From: an uncultured Clostridia bacterium
Lineage (GTDB): Bacteria > Bacillota > Clostridia > TANB77 > CAG-508
Reading direction: 5' to 3'
Assembly: GCA_934141445.1 (NCBI GenBank)
Contig: CAKPCF010000025.1
Span: 1 to 26,180, forward strand
Length of the DNA stretch: 26,180 nucleotides
The translations under genes and the position numbers were made by a program. Under the pieces are notes generated by a model. The model did not search any database. It was not told where the DNA came from and saw only the letters and a program-made list of their open reading frames with translations. Position 1 is the first letter of the stretch, and every line of letters starts with the position of its first letter. Positions 1 to 8,140 of the stretch are shown in pieces.

Positions 1-1767
1 ACAATACCTTATTATATAACAGAAATAAAGAAAAATGCATTTTATGGATGTACAGGCATAGATGCATTAACTTTTGAAGAAGGGGAAACAGGAAGTCAAC
101 TAGTGACAATAGGAGAAAGTGCTTTTCAAGCTTGTACGGGGATGAAAAATAAATTAGTAGTTCCGAGTAAAGTGAAAATCATAGAGAAATTAGCTTTTGC
201 AAATACATGTATATCTGGATTAGAATTAAATGAGTGTATTGAAAAAATGGGAGAAGAATCATTTAGAAGTAGTTGGATATCAGGAAAAGTAGTAATACCG
301 GAAACTATTGAAAAAATTGAATATGCAACATTTCAATATTGTGGAAGAATAGAAGAAGTAGAATTTAAAAGTAGTAATGGAAAAGGATGTAAAAGTATAG
401 AAATGTATGGATTTCTTCAAAATGGTAACTTGAAAAACATAACATTTCCACCTACTTTAGAAAAAATAGGACATAGAGCATTTGATTGGGGGTACAAGCT
501 TCAAGAAGTATATTTACCAGATTCAATAACGTCTATTGACTATGGAGCGTTTTGGAGTCAGTATAAAATGACAATAACACATTGGCCTAAAAATCTTGAA
601 GAAATTGGAGATTATGCTTTTTTAGAATGTAAGTTAATTACTAATTTACCAAATACTGATAAATTGAAAAAGATAGGTAAAGAAACTTTTAAGGATTGTA
701 CAAACTTAGGTAAAACAGCTACTAATGAGAAGACAGATGTAATTAAGTGGTTAAGTGCTTCAAAAATAACAACAATAGGAGAAAATTGTTTTGAAAATGA
801 TACCTATTTGACAGGAGAGTTTTTAGGAATAATAAATAATTCGAATAATCAAAAAATAGCAATAAGTGGTTCAATATTTACAAATACAGGAATAACAAGA
901 GTAAGTGATATTACTAGTATAGGAAATATAATAGCGGATAATCAATATAGTGGAAGCACAAAATTTTTAAGTAAAGGGGAAGAAGTAACTGAAATAACAA
1001 TACCAAATGGAGTAACAAGTATAGGAAAAAATGCGTTTGCAGGATGTACATCAATAACAAAAGTAATAATACCAAATACAGTAACAAGTATATCACAAGG
1101 CGCATTTATGAATTGTACAAATTTAACAACAATAGAATTTGAAACAGGAATAAATATAAGTGAAATTCCGGATGACTTTTGTTATAATAATATTGAATTA
1201 AGTAATATAGTAATACCGGAAAAGATAAATAAGATTGGTAGGAGGTCGTTCAAAAATACGAATATTCAGAGTCTAACTATACCAAATAATGTACAAATTA
1301 TTGGAATTTCAGCATTTGAAGGTAGTAAGATTACGAATTTAACTCTAAATGATGGAGTAACAACACTAAAACAAAATGCTTTTAGATTTATTAAAGCTAA
1401 AAAAATTGTGATTCCAGATACTGTTGTTAGTGTTGAAAATACAGTATTTAATGGTTGTGAAAATTTGGAAAGTATAACATTAGGAAAAGGAATAACAAGA
1501 ATACCAGGTTATTTTATTTCTGGATGTAGAAATTTATCAGAAGTAATAGTAAAGGGAAATATAACAAGAATAGAAGATATTGCAATGCAAAATAACACAA
1601 AATTAACACTTGAAGGAATACAAGGATTAAATTGGAAAAATGTATTGTATATAGGAGATAGTGCATTCTATAGTTGTACAGCATTAAAGGGAAAAGTTAC
1701 TGTTAATAAAGCATGCGAAATTAATGAAAATGCAACACCTAATTGTCCTTTAGTAATTACAAAATAG
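1..1767 (+). CDS. BspA-like leucine-rich-repeat surface protein, 3' part (5' end outside window)
   Basis: The frame is open from base 1 to the TAG at 1765-1767, so the gene starts outside the window; the GTG at 103 is internal because repeat sequence continues upstream of it. The visible 588 residues are a run of about 23-residue LRR_5 (BspA/TpLRR) repeats of the form IGexAFxxCxxLxxIxIPxxVxxI, for example TSIGKNAFAGCTSITKVIIP. Proteins of this family are usually secreted or surface-exposed and bind host proteins or other cells. The C-terminus ends in NCPLVITK just after the last repeat: no LPXTG motif, membrane helix or surface-layer domain follows, so any anchor must be N-terminal. The pilin-like N-terminal module seen in the two genes at the right end of the window is one candidate, but that is inference. 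No clear terminator follows. Confidence 0.85.
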   Translation, partial: TIPYYITEIKKNAFYGCTGIDALTFEEGETGSQLVTIGESAFQACTGMKNKLVVPSKVKIIEKLAFANTCISGLELNECIEKMGEESFRSSWISGKVVIPETIEKIEYATFQYCGRIEEVEFKSSNGKGCKSIEMYGFLQNGNLKNITFPPTLEKIGHRAFDWGYKLQEVYLPDSITSIDYGAFWSQYKMTITHWPKNLEEIGDYAFLECKLITNLPNTDKLKKIGKETFKDCTNLGKTATNEKTDVIKWLSASKITTIGENCFENDTYLTGEFLGIINNSNNQKIAISGSIFTNTGITRVSDITSIGNIIADNQYSGSTKFLSKGEEVTEITIPNGVTSIGKNAFAGCTSITKVIIPNTVTSISQGAFMNCTNLTTIEFETGINISEIPDDFCYNNIELSNIVIPEKINKIGRRSFKNTNIQSLTIPNNVQIIGISAFEGSKITNLTLNDGVTTLKQNAFRFIKAKKIVIPDTVVSVENTVFNGCENLESITLGKGITRIPGYFISGCRNLSEVIVKGNITRIEDIAMQNNTKLTLEGIQGLNWKNVLYIGDSAFYSCTALKGKVTVNKACEINENATPNCPLVITK

Positions 1768-1932
1768 GAAAAAAAGAAAATTCAGCTTAATATATGAAAT
1801 ATGTTGAAAATGAAAATTAAAAAATTTTATATATAAATGGTAATGATTCTATAATAAATAAAAAAAGACTAGATAGCGGAAAATGGGAAAATAAGGATTG
1901 GTAATTTTGAAAGATTATGTTTTGATTTATCC

Positions 1933-1961
1933 TTGACAAAGAATTTCAATCAGAGTAAAAT
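1933..1961 (+). promoter_or_regulatory. Promoter of the RNase P RNA gene
   Basis: TTGACA (1933-1938), a 17-nt spacer and TAAAAT (1956-1961). The predicted start near 1967 coincides with the 5' strand of helix P1 of RNase P RNA. Confidence 0.8.
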
Positions 1962-1966
1962 AATAA

Positions 1967-2310
1967 AAGAGTAAATTGAATAGTCGCTGGCGAAGGCTGA
2001 AAAGCCTAGCGAGAGGAAAGTCCGGGCTCCATAGAGCAAAGATACTTGATAACGTCAAGCGAGGGTAACCTTAGGGAAAGTGCAACAGAAAATAACAACC
2101 AGTTTACTGGTTCAGGTGAAAAGGTGGAGTAAAAGCCCACCAGCAGTGTAGTGATACATTGGCTGTGTAAACCCTATCTGGAGCAACACCTTGTAGAGAA
2201 AGTTAAGGCTGCTCGCCATTTTCTCGATTTGAGTGGCTTGAAATATATAGCAATATATATTCTAGATAAATGACTATTCACGACAGAACCCGGCTTACAG
2301 ATTTACTTTT
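1967..2310 (+). ncRNA. rnpB: RNase P RNA, bacterial class A
   Basis: This is the catalytic RNA of RNase P, which removes the 5' leader from pre-tRNAs. The conserved core blocks are visible: GAGGAAAGTCCGGGCTCC (2013-2030), AGTGCAACAGAAA (about 2079), GGTGGAGTAAAAGCCCACC, and near the 3' end GATAAATGACTATTCACGACAGAACCCGGCTTA (from about 2265, written here as a description of that block). Bases 1967-1976 pair with 2301-2310 to close helix P1 (10 bp with one G-U), which fixes both ends and gives about 344 nt. The architecture matches the ancestral A type, like E. coli and most clostridia, rather than the B type of Bacillus. It has its own promoter and terminator. Confidence 0.95.
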
Positions 2311-2321
2311 AATAAAAAATG

Positions 2322-2364
2322 AAACAGATTTTAGTAATTATTTTAATTATTAAAATCTGTTTTT
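2322..2364 (+). terminator. Intrinsic terminator of rnpB
   Basis: A 19-bp stem with one G-U pair (2322-2340 with 2344-2362), a TTT loop and a T run. Confidence 0.85.
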
Positions 2365-2425
2365 GTATGTTTAAAAGTATTACATAAATGAAATAAAATA
2401 CTAGTATAATGTTTAACGAAAATGA

Positions 2426-2454
2426 TTGAATTTTGTCAAAAAAAGAAATATAAT
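2426..2454 (+). promoter_or_regulatory. Promoter of the EndoQ-like gene
   Basis: TTGAAT (2426-2431), a 17-nt spacer and a perfect TATAAT (2449-2454), 38 nt before the start codon. A second TATAAT at 2405-2410 has no good -35 element. Confidence 0.65.
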
Positions 2455-2492
2455 ACAAAAAGAATAAAACATATAGTAGAAAGGATGAAGAA

Positions 2493-3680
2493 ATGTATAA
2501 AGTTTTTGCAGATTTACATGTTCATATAGGCAGAAGCGAAAATGGAAAACCAATAAAAATTACAGCAGCAAGAAGTCTAAATTTTGCTAATATTGCTAAA
2601 GAATGTGTAGAAAGAAAAGGTATAAATATAGTAGGAATTATAGATTGTGCATCACCTTATGTTATAGAAGATATTGAGAACTTCTTGAAAACAGGTGAAG
2701 CTTACGAGATAGAAGATGGAGGAATTATTTATCAAGATAAAGTTTGTATAATTTTAGGAAGTGAAATTGAAACTTCAGAGATAAACGAAGATGGAAAAAC
2801 TGGAAGTGCACATAATTTATGTTATTTTCCAACTTTGAAAGATATAAAAGCATTTTCAAAGGAAATGAGCAAACATATTAAAAATATGACATTGAGTTCT
2901 CAAAGAGCAAACATTTCAGCTTATGAGTTAATCGATATAGTAGAAGCCAATAATGGTATCTTAGTTCCAGCACATGCTTTTACACCACATAAGAGCTTTT
3001 ATGGAAATTGTACAAGAAGTTTAAAGAGAATTTTTAAAGAAAAATATTCTCATATACCAGCTATTGAACTTGGATTAAGTTCAGATACATATTTAGCTGA
3101 TGAAATTAGTGAATTAGAAGAAAAAACATTTTTGACAAATTCAGATGCACATTCTCTTCCAAAGATAGCAAGAGAATATAATGCTATCGAAGTAGAAGAT
3201 ATTAGTTATAAAGAATTGCTAATGGCTCTTAAGAATCAAGATGGAAGAAGAATTGTTTGCAATTATGGACTAGATCCAAAACTTGGAAAATACCATAGAA
3301 CATATTGTGAAGTTTGTGGAAAAAGAATTGAAGGACCAGCTCCTGTAACTAAATGTGATACTTGTGACAGCAAAAATATAACAATGGGAGTTTTTGACAG
3401 AATTGAAATCATAAAAGATAAGCCTGAGACAAAGAGTCCAGCTAATCGTCCGCCTTATGTATATCAAATACCACTTACTTTTATTCCTGGTTTAGGAAGT
3501 AAAACAATAGACAAATTGTTAAACAAGTTTGGAACTGAAATGACAATTTTACATAAATTATCAGATGATGATATTGAAGCCGCTGTTGGTGAAAAAATTG
3601 CTCATAATATTATAAATGCAAGAGATGGAAAAATGCATATAGTTGAAGGCGGTGGCGGAGTTTACGGAAAAGTAGAATAA
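2493..3680 (+). CDS. PHP-domain endonuclease Q (EndoQ) family protein, YqxK-like
   Basis: 395 aa. The N-terminal PHP metallohydrolase domain has its metal-binding motifs: DLHVHIGRS (about residues 7-15), IIDCASP, GSEIET, PAHAFTPHKSFYG (about 167) and the late TNSDAHS (about 215). A Cys4 zinc ribbon follows (C272, C275, C288, C291). A helix-hairpin-helix DNA-binding segment starts near residue 330 (IPGLGSKTIDKLL), and the protein ends in a Gly-rich VEGGGGVYGKV tail. This order (PHP, zinc ribbon, HhH) is that of endonuclease Q, which nicks DNA 5' of deaminated bases such as uracil and hypoxanthine. Bacterial members were long annotated as helicase-like or PHP proteins. The ATG at 2493 lies behind an AAAGGATG ribosome site. 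It is followed by spoIIM and xerD, suggesting a DNA-maintenance/sporulation cluster. The exact substrate in this organism is not shown by the sequence. Confidence 0.85.
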   Translation: MYKVFADLHVHIGRSENGKPIKITAARSLNFANIAKECVERKGINIVGIIDCASPYVIEDIENFLKTGEAYEIEDGGIIYQDKVCIILGSEIETSEINEDGKTGSAHNLCYFPTLKDIKAFSKEMSKHIKNMTLSSQRANISAYELIDIVEANNGILVPAHAFTPHKSFYGNCTRSLKRIFKEKYSHIPAIELGLSSDTYLADEISELEEKTFLTNSDAHSLPKIAREYNAIEVEDISYKELLMALKNQDGRRIVCNYGLDPKLGKYHRTYCEVCGKRIEGPAPVTKCDTCDSKNITMGVFDRIEIIKDKPETKSPANRPPYVYQIPLTFIPGLGSKTIDKLLNKFGTEMTILHKLSDDDIEAAVGEKIAHNIINARDGKMHIVEGGGGVYGKVE

Positions 3681-3764
3681 AATAAATAACTTTTTTATGT
3701 TCTTTTTTATAAAAAAGAGAATACACTTTGTTAAGAAAAAATCTTTAGAAAGGGTATTCTTTAT

Positions 3765-4382
3765 ATGAAAAGGTGTAAACTGATTTTAGTTAATCATTTT
3801 GAAAAATATAAAAAAGAATATAAATTATTATGTATAACTTTTATTATAGGGATAATCATAGGAGTTTTGTATATTCAAAAGAAGAATACAACTGAAATTT
3901 CAAATATAAATTCATATATTCAGACTTTAATTGATAATATAAAAAATTCTCATAGTATAAATAAAATAATATTATTATTAGAATGTTTGAAAAATAATTG
4001 TCTGTTTATATTATTGATTTGGTTTTTAGGTTGTACTATAATAGGAAGTTTCTTAGTATATCTTGCTTGTTTATATAAAGGCTTTTCAATAGGTTATACT
4101 ATTACTGCAATAATATTAAGCCTGGGCGTTAAAAATGGAATTATATTTAGTCTGTCGACTATGTTATTGCAAAATATAGTTTTAATTTGTGCAATGTTCC
4201 TAGTTGCTAATAGTGGTATACAATTATATGTAAACATTAAAAAAAATTGTGTCAATTTAAAAATAGAGTTATTTAAGCATACTATGATTATGTTGATTTC
4301 GTTAATGTTATCGATAATTGCTAGTTTTATAGAAGTGTATATATCGACAAATTTTTTGATTTTTTTGAAAGATTTTTTCTAA
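3765..4382 (+). CDS. spoIIM: Stage II sporulation protein M
   Basis: 205 aa, close to the usual 210 or so. A short basic N-terminus precedes about five hydrophobic segments (roughly residues 22-39, 75-100, 108-122, 127-147, 168-198), with the family signature LYKGFSIGYTI near residue 105. SpoIIM is the membrane scaffold of the SpoIID-SpoIIM-SpoIIP complex, which thins septal peptidoglycan and drives engulfment of the forespore. The start at 3765 follows AGAAAGGG at 3747-3754 with a 10-nt spacer. The next gene is a XerD-type recombinase; in B. subtilis spoIIM and xerD are also close together (with fur between), supporting both calls. A sigma-E promoter would be expected from B. subtilis, but none could be assigned with confidence. 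Confidence 0.88.
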   Translation: MKRCKLILVNHFEKYKKEYKLLCITFIIGIIIGVLYIQKKNTTEISNINSYIQTLIDNIKNSHSINKIILLLECLKNNCLFILLIWFLGCTIIGSFLVYLACLYKGFSIGYTITAIILSLGVKNGIIFSLSTMLLQNIVLICAMFLVANSGIQLYVNIKKNCVNLKIELFKHTMIMLISLMLSIIASFIEVYISTNFLIFLKDFF

Positions 4383-4496
4383 AAAGCTTTACTTTTTTAA
4401 ATTCTTTTGATATAACATATATATCTTATGTAAATTATGAATTTTACATAAAAACTAATAAAAACGACAAATAAGTATGATTGGAGAAATGAGCAA

Positions 4497-5378
4497 ATGG
4501 ATAAGCAAATAAAACTTTTTTTAGAGTTTCTTGAAAATGATAAGAAGGTATCTTCTAATACATTGCAATCTTACAAAAGAGATATTTCACAATATCAAAC
4601 ATACATAGAACAAAACAGAAAAAACTATTTAAAAGTTGATGCAGATGATATAAATGATTATTTTGAATATTTAAAAGATATGAACAAAAAGACTTCTACA
4701 ATTTCAAGAGCTTTAGCAACAATTCGTTCTTTTTATCAATTTTTAGTAAGAACTAAAAAAATAAAGAAAGACCCTACTGTTGGAGTTCAATCACCAAAAG
4801 TTGAGAAAAAAGCTCCAAGTATATTAACTTCAAAAGAAGTGGAGTTACTTTTAGAACAACCTAAAAATGTTGATTTAAAAGGAATTAGAGATAAAGCAAT
4901 GCTTGAATTTGCTTATGCAACTGGAATGAGAGTAACAGAAATAATTTCTCTAGATATAGATGATGTAAATTTAAAAGAAAACTATGTATATTGCCATACT
5001 GGTTTCAAAAAAAGAGATATTCCATTAGGCTCAATGTCAATGAAAGCCTTAACAGAATATATTCAAAAAGCAAGACCAATTTTAATAAAAGATGAGTCAA
5101 ATAGAGCTTTATTTGTTAATGTAAATGGAAAAAGATTAACAAGACAAGGCTTTTGGAAAATAGTTAAATTCTACAAAGAACAAGCACATATAACAAAAGA
5201 TATAACACCGCATGTTTTAAGACATTCTTTTGCAACACATTTATTGCAAAATGGAGCAGATTTAAAAGCAATTCAAACAATGCTTGGACATTCTGATATA
5301 TCTTCAACACAAGTATATATGCAGTTCCAAAATGAAAATTTAAAAGAAATATATCATAAAGCTCACCCAAGAGCATAA
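4497..5378 (+). CDS. xerD: Tyrosine site-specific recombinase XerD
   Basis: 293 aa. The N-terminal core-binding (SAM-like) domain covers about residues 1-85 and the catalytic domain about 105-290. The catalytic set is visible: R145 (ATGMRVTEI), H239 and R242 (HVLRHSFATH), H265 (LGHSD) and the nucleophile Y274 (STQVYMQF). XerC/XerD resolve chromosome dimers at dif during FtsK-dependent segregation. Length and the spoIIM neighbourhood favour XerD over XerC or an integrase. The start at 4497 follows TTGGAGAAA with about 10 nt spacing. An intrinsic terminator lies 31 nt downstream. The XerC/XerD distinction is inference from position. Confidence 0.85.
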   Translation: MDKQIKLFLEFLENDKKVSSNTLQSYKRDISQYQTYIEQNRKNYLKVDADDINDYFEYLKDMNKKTSTISRALATIRSFYQFLVRTKKIKKDPTVGVQSPKVEKKAPSILTSKEVELLLEQPKNVDLKGIRDKAMLEFAYATGMRVTEIISLDIDDVNLKENYVYCHTGFKKRDIPLGSMSMKALTEYIQKARPILIKDESNRALFVNVNGKRLTRQGFWKIVKFYKEQAHITKDITPHVLRHSFATHLLQNGADLKAIQTMLGHSDISSTQVYMQFQNENLKEIYHKAHPRA

Positions 5379-5409
5379 TACAGCTAATTGTAATAAAATT
5401 TATAAAATG

Positions 5410-5440
5410 AAGGAAGGTTTAATTTTAAACTTTCCTTTTT
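5410..5440 (+). terminator. Intrinsic terminator after xerD
   Basis: A 13-bp stem (5410-5422 with 5425-5437, one G-U, inner pairs probably open) ending in TTTTT. Confidence 0.8.
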
Positions 5441-5494
5441 GTTTGTGAAGATAAAAATAGTAATATAAAATATTAAGAAATATAATAAAACTTC

Positions 5495-5523
5495 TTGACA
5501 GTTTACCATAATACATATAAAAT
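5495..5523 (+). promoter_or_regulatory. Promoter of the RNase Y gene
   Basis: A perfect TTGACA (5495-5500), a 17-nt spacer and TAAAAT (5518-5523). It implies a 5' leader of about 105 nt before the start codon. Confidence 0.7.
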
Positions 5524-5637
5524 AAAGATGTATTGATAAATACATTACAATATAAATTATAGTTATATAAAAATTGAATATGTTTATAAAATAATTTATT
5601 TGTACATTGAAAATTTAATAGAAAGAGGTAAATGATT

Positions 5638-7182
5638 ATGAAGATAATTTTAATTATTATTGCCACTTTCTTAGTCTCAGCTGTAATTTTTATACCGGTT
5701 GGAGTATATATTAGAAAAAAAATTGCAGAATCTAAAATTCAAAGTGCAGAAAGCGAAGCAAGAAGATTATTAGAAAACGTAAAAATAGAAGCCGAAAACA
5801 TGAAAAAAGAAGAATTGATTAAGGCAAAAGAGGAAGTTTTACAAATTAGAAATGAATTAGATCAAGAGATAAAAGAAAGAAGGGGCGATATCCAAGTTCA
5901 AGAAAAAAGATTGATTCAAAAAGAAGAAAATCTTGAAAAAAGAGCAATGGTTTATGATGGCAAAGAAAAAGATTTAGAAAGAAGATTTGCTGAAAATGAA
6001 GAAAAGAAACAGGAATTAGTTAATTTAGTTGAAAGTGAAAAACAAGAATTACAAAGAATTTCTGGATTAACAGAAGAACAAGCCAAAGAACAATTATTAA
6101 GTGATTTAGAAAAAGAAATAACAGCAGAAAAAGCAGCAATAATCAGAGAAGCAGATGCGAAAGCAAAAGAAGATGCTATAAAAAATGCCAGAGAAATTAT
6201 TGGATTTGCAATACAAAAATGTGCAGCAGATCATACTTCTGAAACAACAGTATCAGTAGTATCACTTCCAAATGATGAGATGAAAGGAAGAATTATAGGT
6301 AGAGAAGGTAGAAACATTAAAACATTGGAAACTCTTACTGGAATAGACCTTATAATTGATGATACACCAGAAGCTGTTATTATTTCTGGATTTGATCCTC
6401 TTAGAAGAGAAGTAGCAAGACTTACATTAGAAAAATTGATTGATGATGGAAGAATCCATCCAGCAAAAATTGAAGAAATGGTTGAAAAATCAAAAGAGGA
6501 AGTTGAAGCTATAATCAAAGAAGAAGGAGAAAGAGCTGCATTAGAAACTGGAGTTAATAATTTACATCCTGACTTAATAAAACTAATAGGTAAACTAAAA
6601 TATAGAACAAGTTATGGTCAAAATGTATTGAACCATTCTATAGAAGTTTCAAATTTAGCAAGAATAATGGCTGATGAATTGGGAGTTAATGCAAAATTAG
6701 CTAGAAGAGCAGGATTATTACATGATATTGGAAAAGCATTAGACCATGATATGGAAGGAACACATGTTGAAATTGGTGTTGATATTTTGAAAAAATATAA
6801 AGAAAATCCATTAGTAATCAATGCTGTTGAAGCACATCATGGAGATGTAGAACCTTTATCAATAGAAGCTGTATTAGTACAAGCAGCTGATGCTATTTCA
6901 GCATCAAGACCAGGTGCAAGAAGAGAAACTTTAGAGTCATACATTAAGAGACTTGAAAAATTAGAGGAAATAGCTAATTCATTTGATGGAGTTGAAAAAT
7001 CATTTGCAATTCAAGCTGGACGTGAAGTTCGTTTAATTGTAAAACCTGATAAAGTAAATGATAATGAAATGGTAATAATGGCTAGAGAAGTTGCTAAAAG
7101 AGTTGAAAATGAAATGGAATATCCAGGACAAATAAAGGTAAATGTAATTAGAGAATCAAGAGTAATAGATTATGCTAAATAG
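5638..7182 (+). CDS. rny: Ribonuclease Y
   Basis: 514 aa from the second ATG. The ATG at 5638 is preferred over that at 5632 because GAGGT (5625-5629) lies 8 nt from it but only 2 nt from the earlier one. Domains: an N-terminal membrane helix (about residues 2-24), a long charged coiled coil (about 25-195), a KH RNA-binding domain with GRIIGREGRNIK (about 217-228), and an HD phosphohydrolase domain with H362-D363 in LLHDIGK. RNase Y is the membrane-anchored endoribonuclease that starts mRNA decay in many Firmicutes. It stands as a single-gene unit between its own promoter and terminator. Confidence 0.95.
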   Translation: MKIILIIIATFLVSAVIFIPVGVYIRKKIAESKIQSAESEARRLLENVKIEAENMKKEELIKAKEEVLQIRNELDQEIKERRGDIQVQEKRLIQKEENLEKRAMVYDGKEKDLERRFAENEEKKQELVNLVESEKQELQRISGLTEEQAKEQLLSDLEKEITAEKAAIIREADAKAKEDAIKNAREIIGFAIQKCAADHTSETTVSVVSLPNDEMKGRIIGREGRNIKTLETLTGIDLIIDDTPEAVIISGFDPLRREVARLTLEKLIDDGRIHPAKIEEMVEKSKEEVEAIIKEEGERAALETGVNNLHPDLIKLIGKLKYRTSYGQNVLNHSIEVSNLARIMADELGVNAKLARRAGLLHDIGKALDHDMEGTHVEIGVDILKKYKENPLVINAVEAHHGDVEPLSIEAVLVQAADAISASRPGARRETLESYIKRLEKLEEIANSFDGVEKSFAIQAGREVRLIVKPDKVNDNEMVIMAREVAKRVENEMEYPGQIKVNVIRESRVIDYAK

Positions 7183-7183
7183 T

Positions 7184-7228
7184 AAAAAAGATTGTGGAGA
7201 ATAAAAAAATTCTTCGCAATCTTTTTTT
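7184..7228 (+). terminator. Intrinsic terminator of rny
   Basis: An 18-bp stem (7184-7201 with 7210-7227, two G-U pairs), an 8-nt loop and a run of seven T, starting 2 nt after the stop codon. Confidence 0.9.
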
Positions 7229-7249
7229 GTAAATTATTAGGGAAAACTA

Positions 7250-7278
7250 TTGACATTACTGAATTTTCTACATATAAT
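7250..7278 (+). promoter_or_regulatory. Promoter of sigH and tRNA-Thr
   Basis: A perfect TTGACA (7250-7255), a 17-nt spacer and a perfect TATAAT (7273-7278): a consensus housekeeping-sigma promoter. It lies inside the longest open frame, which shows that the frame's upstream TTG at 7250 is not the start codon. Confidence 0.85.
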
Positions 7279-7312
7279 ACCACTATATACAGCACTAGGA
7301 GGAACAGTTTTA

Positions 7313-7957
7313 ATGTCAAAGAAAGAATTATATTCTTTTAAAAGTGAATACTCTAATTTAACAGATGAAGAAATAATTGATAAAGTGCGTTTAGGCGAAA
7401 AAAATGCACTTGATTTTTTGTTAGAAAAGTATAATGAAATTGTTGTAATGAAGGCTAATAAATTTTTTATTATTGGTGCAGAAAAAGAAGACATGGTTCA
7501 AGAGGGAATGATAGGCTTATATAAAGCTATTAAATCATTTGACTCAGAAAAGCAAAATTCATTTAAGACATTTGCCAATTTATGCATAGAAAGACAACTA
7601 ATTACAGCAATAAAGACATCTAATAGACAAAAACATATACCATTAAATTCATCTTTTTCTTTGAATACATCTGCTTATGATGAAAACGATGAAACTGCTG
7701 TTATAGATATTTTGGATACAAAGCTTGTAGAAGATCCACTTGAAACAATTACTAAAAGGGAATATTTTGAGGATGTAGAGAGTAAAATAGATAAAAATTT
7801 AAGCAATTTTGAAAGACAAGTACTTAATTTTTATGTTCAAGGAGAATCTTATGTGAGTATTGCTAGCAAATTGGATTCGCAAGTAAAAGCTGTTGACAAT
7901 GCAATACAAAGAATTAGAAAAAAAGCTATTAGATGTATTTCAAATGTGGAGGAATAA
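7313..7957 (+). CDS. sigH: RNA polymerase sporulation sigma factor SigH (sigma-70 family)
   Basis: 214 aa from the ATG at 7313, which follows AGGAGG at 7297-7302 with 10 nt spacing. The frame is open back to a TTG at 7250, but that codon overlaps the -35 element. Region 2 is visible as GAEKEDMVQEGMIGLYKAIKSFD, and region 4 as a C-terminal helix-turn-helix (LSNFERQVLNFY, then YVSIASKLD). Length and the region 2 sequence match SigH (Spo0H), which opens the sporulation and stationary-phase programme. The usual clostridial downstream genes rpmG-secE-nusG are absent; instead a tRNA-Thr gene begins 7 nt after the stop and is probably co-transcribed. The call as SigH rather than another small sigma-70 factor is strong but made by eye. 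Confidence 0.88.
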   Translation: MSKKELYSFKSEYSNLTDEEIIDKVRLGEKNALDFLLEKYNEIVVMKANKFFIIGAEKEDMVQEGMIGLYKAIKSFDSEKQNSFKTFANLCIERQLITAIKTSNRQKHIPLNSSFSLNTSAYDENDETAVIDILDTKLVEDPLETITKREYFEDVESKIDKNLSNFERQVLNFYVQGESYVSIASKLDSQVKAVDNAIQRIRKKAIRCISNVEE

Positions 7958-7963
7958 AAATAA

Positions 7964-8039
<76 letters not shown>

Positions 8040-8069
8040 TTAAAATATAAAAAGTATATAAGTATAACG

Positions 8070-8106
8070 AAATGAATAATATCCCAAAAGGAAACTTATT
8101 CATTTT
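8070..8106 (+). terminator. Candidate terminator after sigH-tRNA-Thr
   Basis: A 10-bp stem (8070-8079 with 8096-8105) with a short inner TCC/GGA helix. The T run is weak (TTTTATT), so it may instead be a leader hairpin of ychF. Confidence 0.45.
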
Positions 8107-8140
8107 ATTGTGTCTTTAAACGAAAGGAATGATTGGAAAA

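Noticed and set aside
1836..1860. A Fur-box-like stretch (GGTAATGATTCTATAATAA) upstream of rnpB
   Set aside because: Only partial dyad symmetry and no iron-related gene nearby.
3690..3717. Inverted repeat CTTTTTTAT/ATAAAAAAG before spoIIM as a terminator
   Set aside because: Only A/T pairs, a 10-nt loop and no following T run; too weak to call on the + strand.
3720..3727. AATACACT before spoIIM as a sigma-E -10 element
   Set aside because: No acceptable -35 element at the required distance, and the match is short in AT-rich DNA.
7250..7312. Upstream extension of sigH to a TTG at 7250
   Set aside because: The TTG lies within the TTGACA of a consensus promoter, and the extension lacks a ribosome site; the ATG at 7313 has AGGAGG at the right distance.
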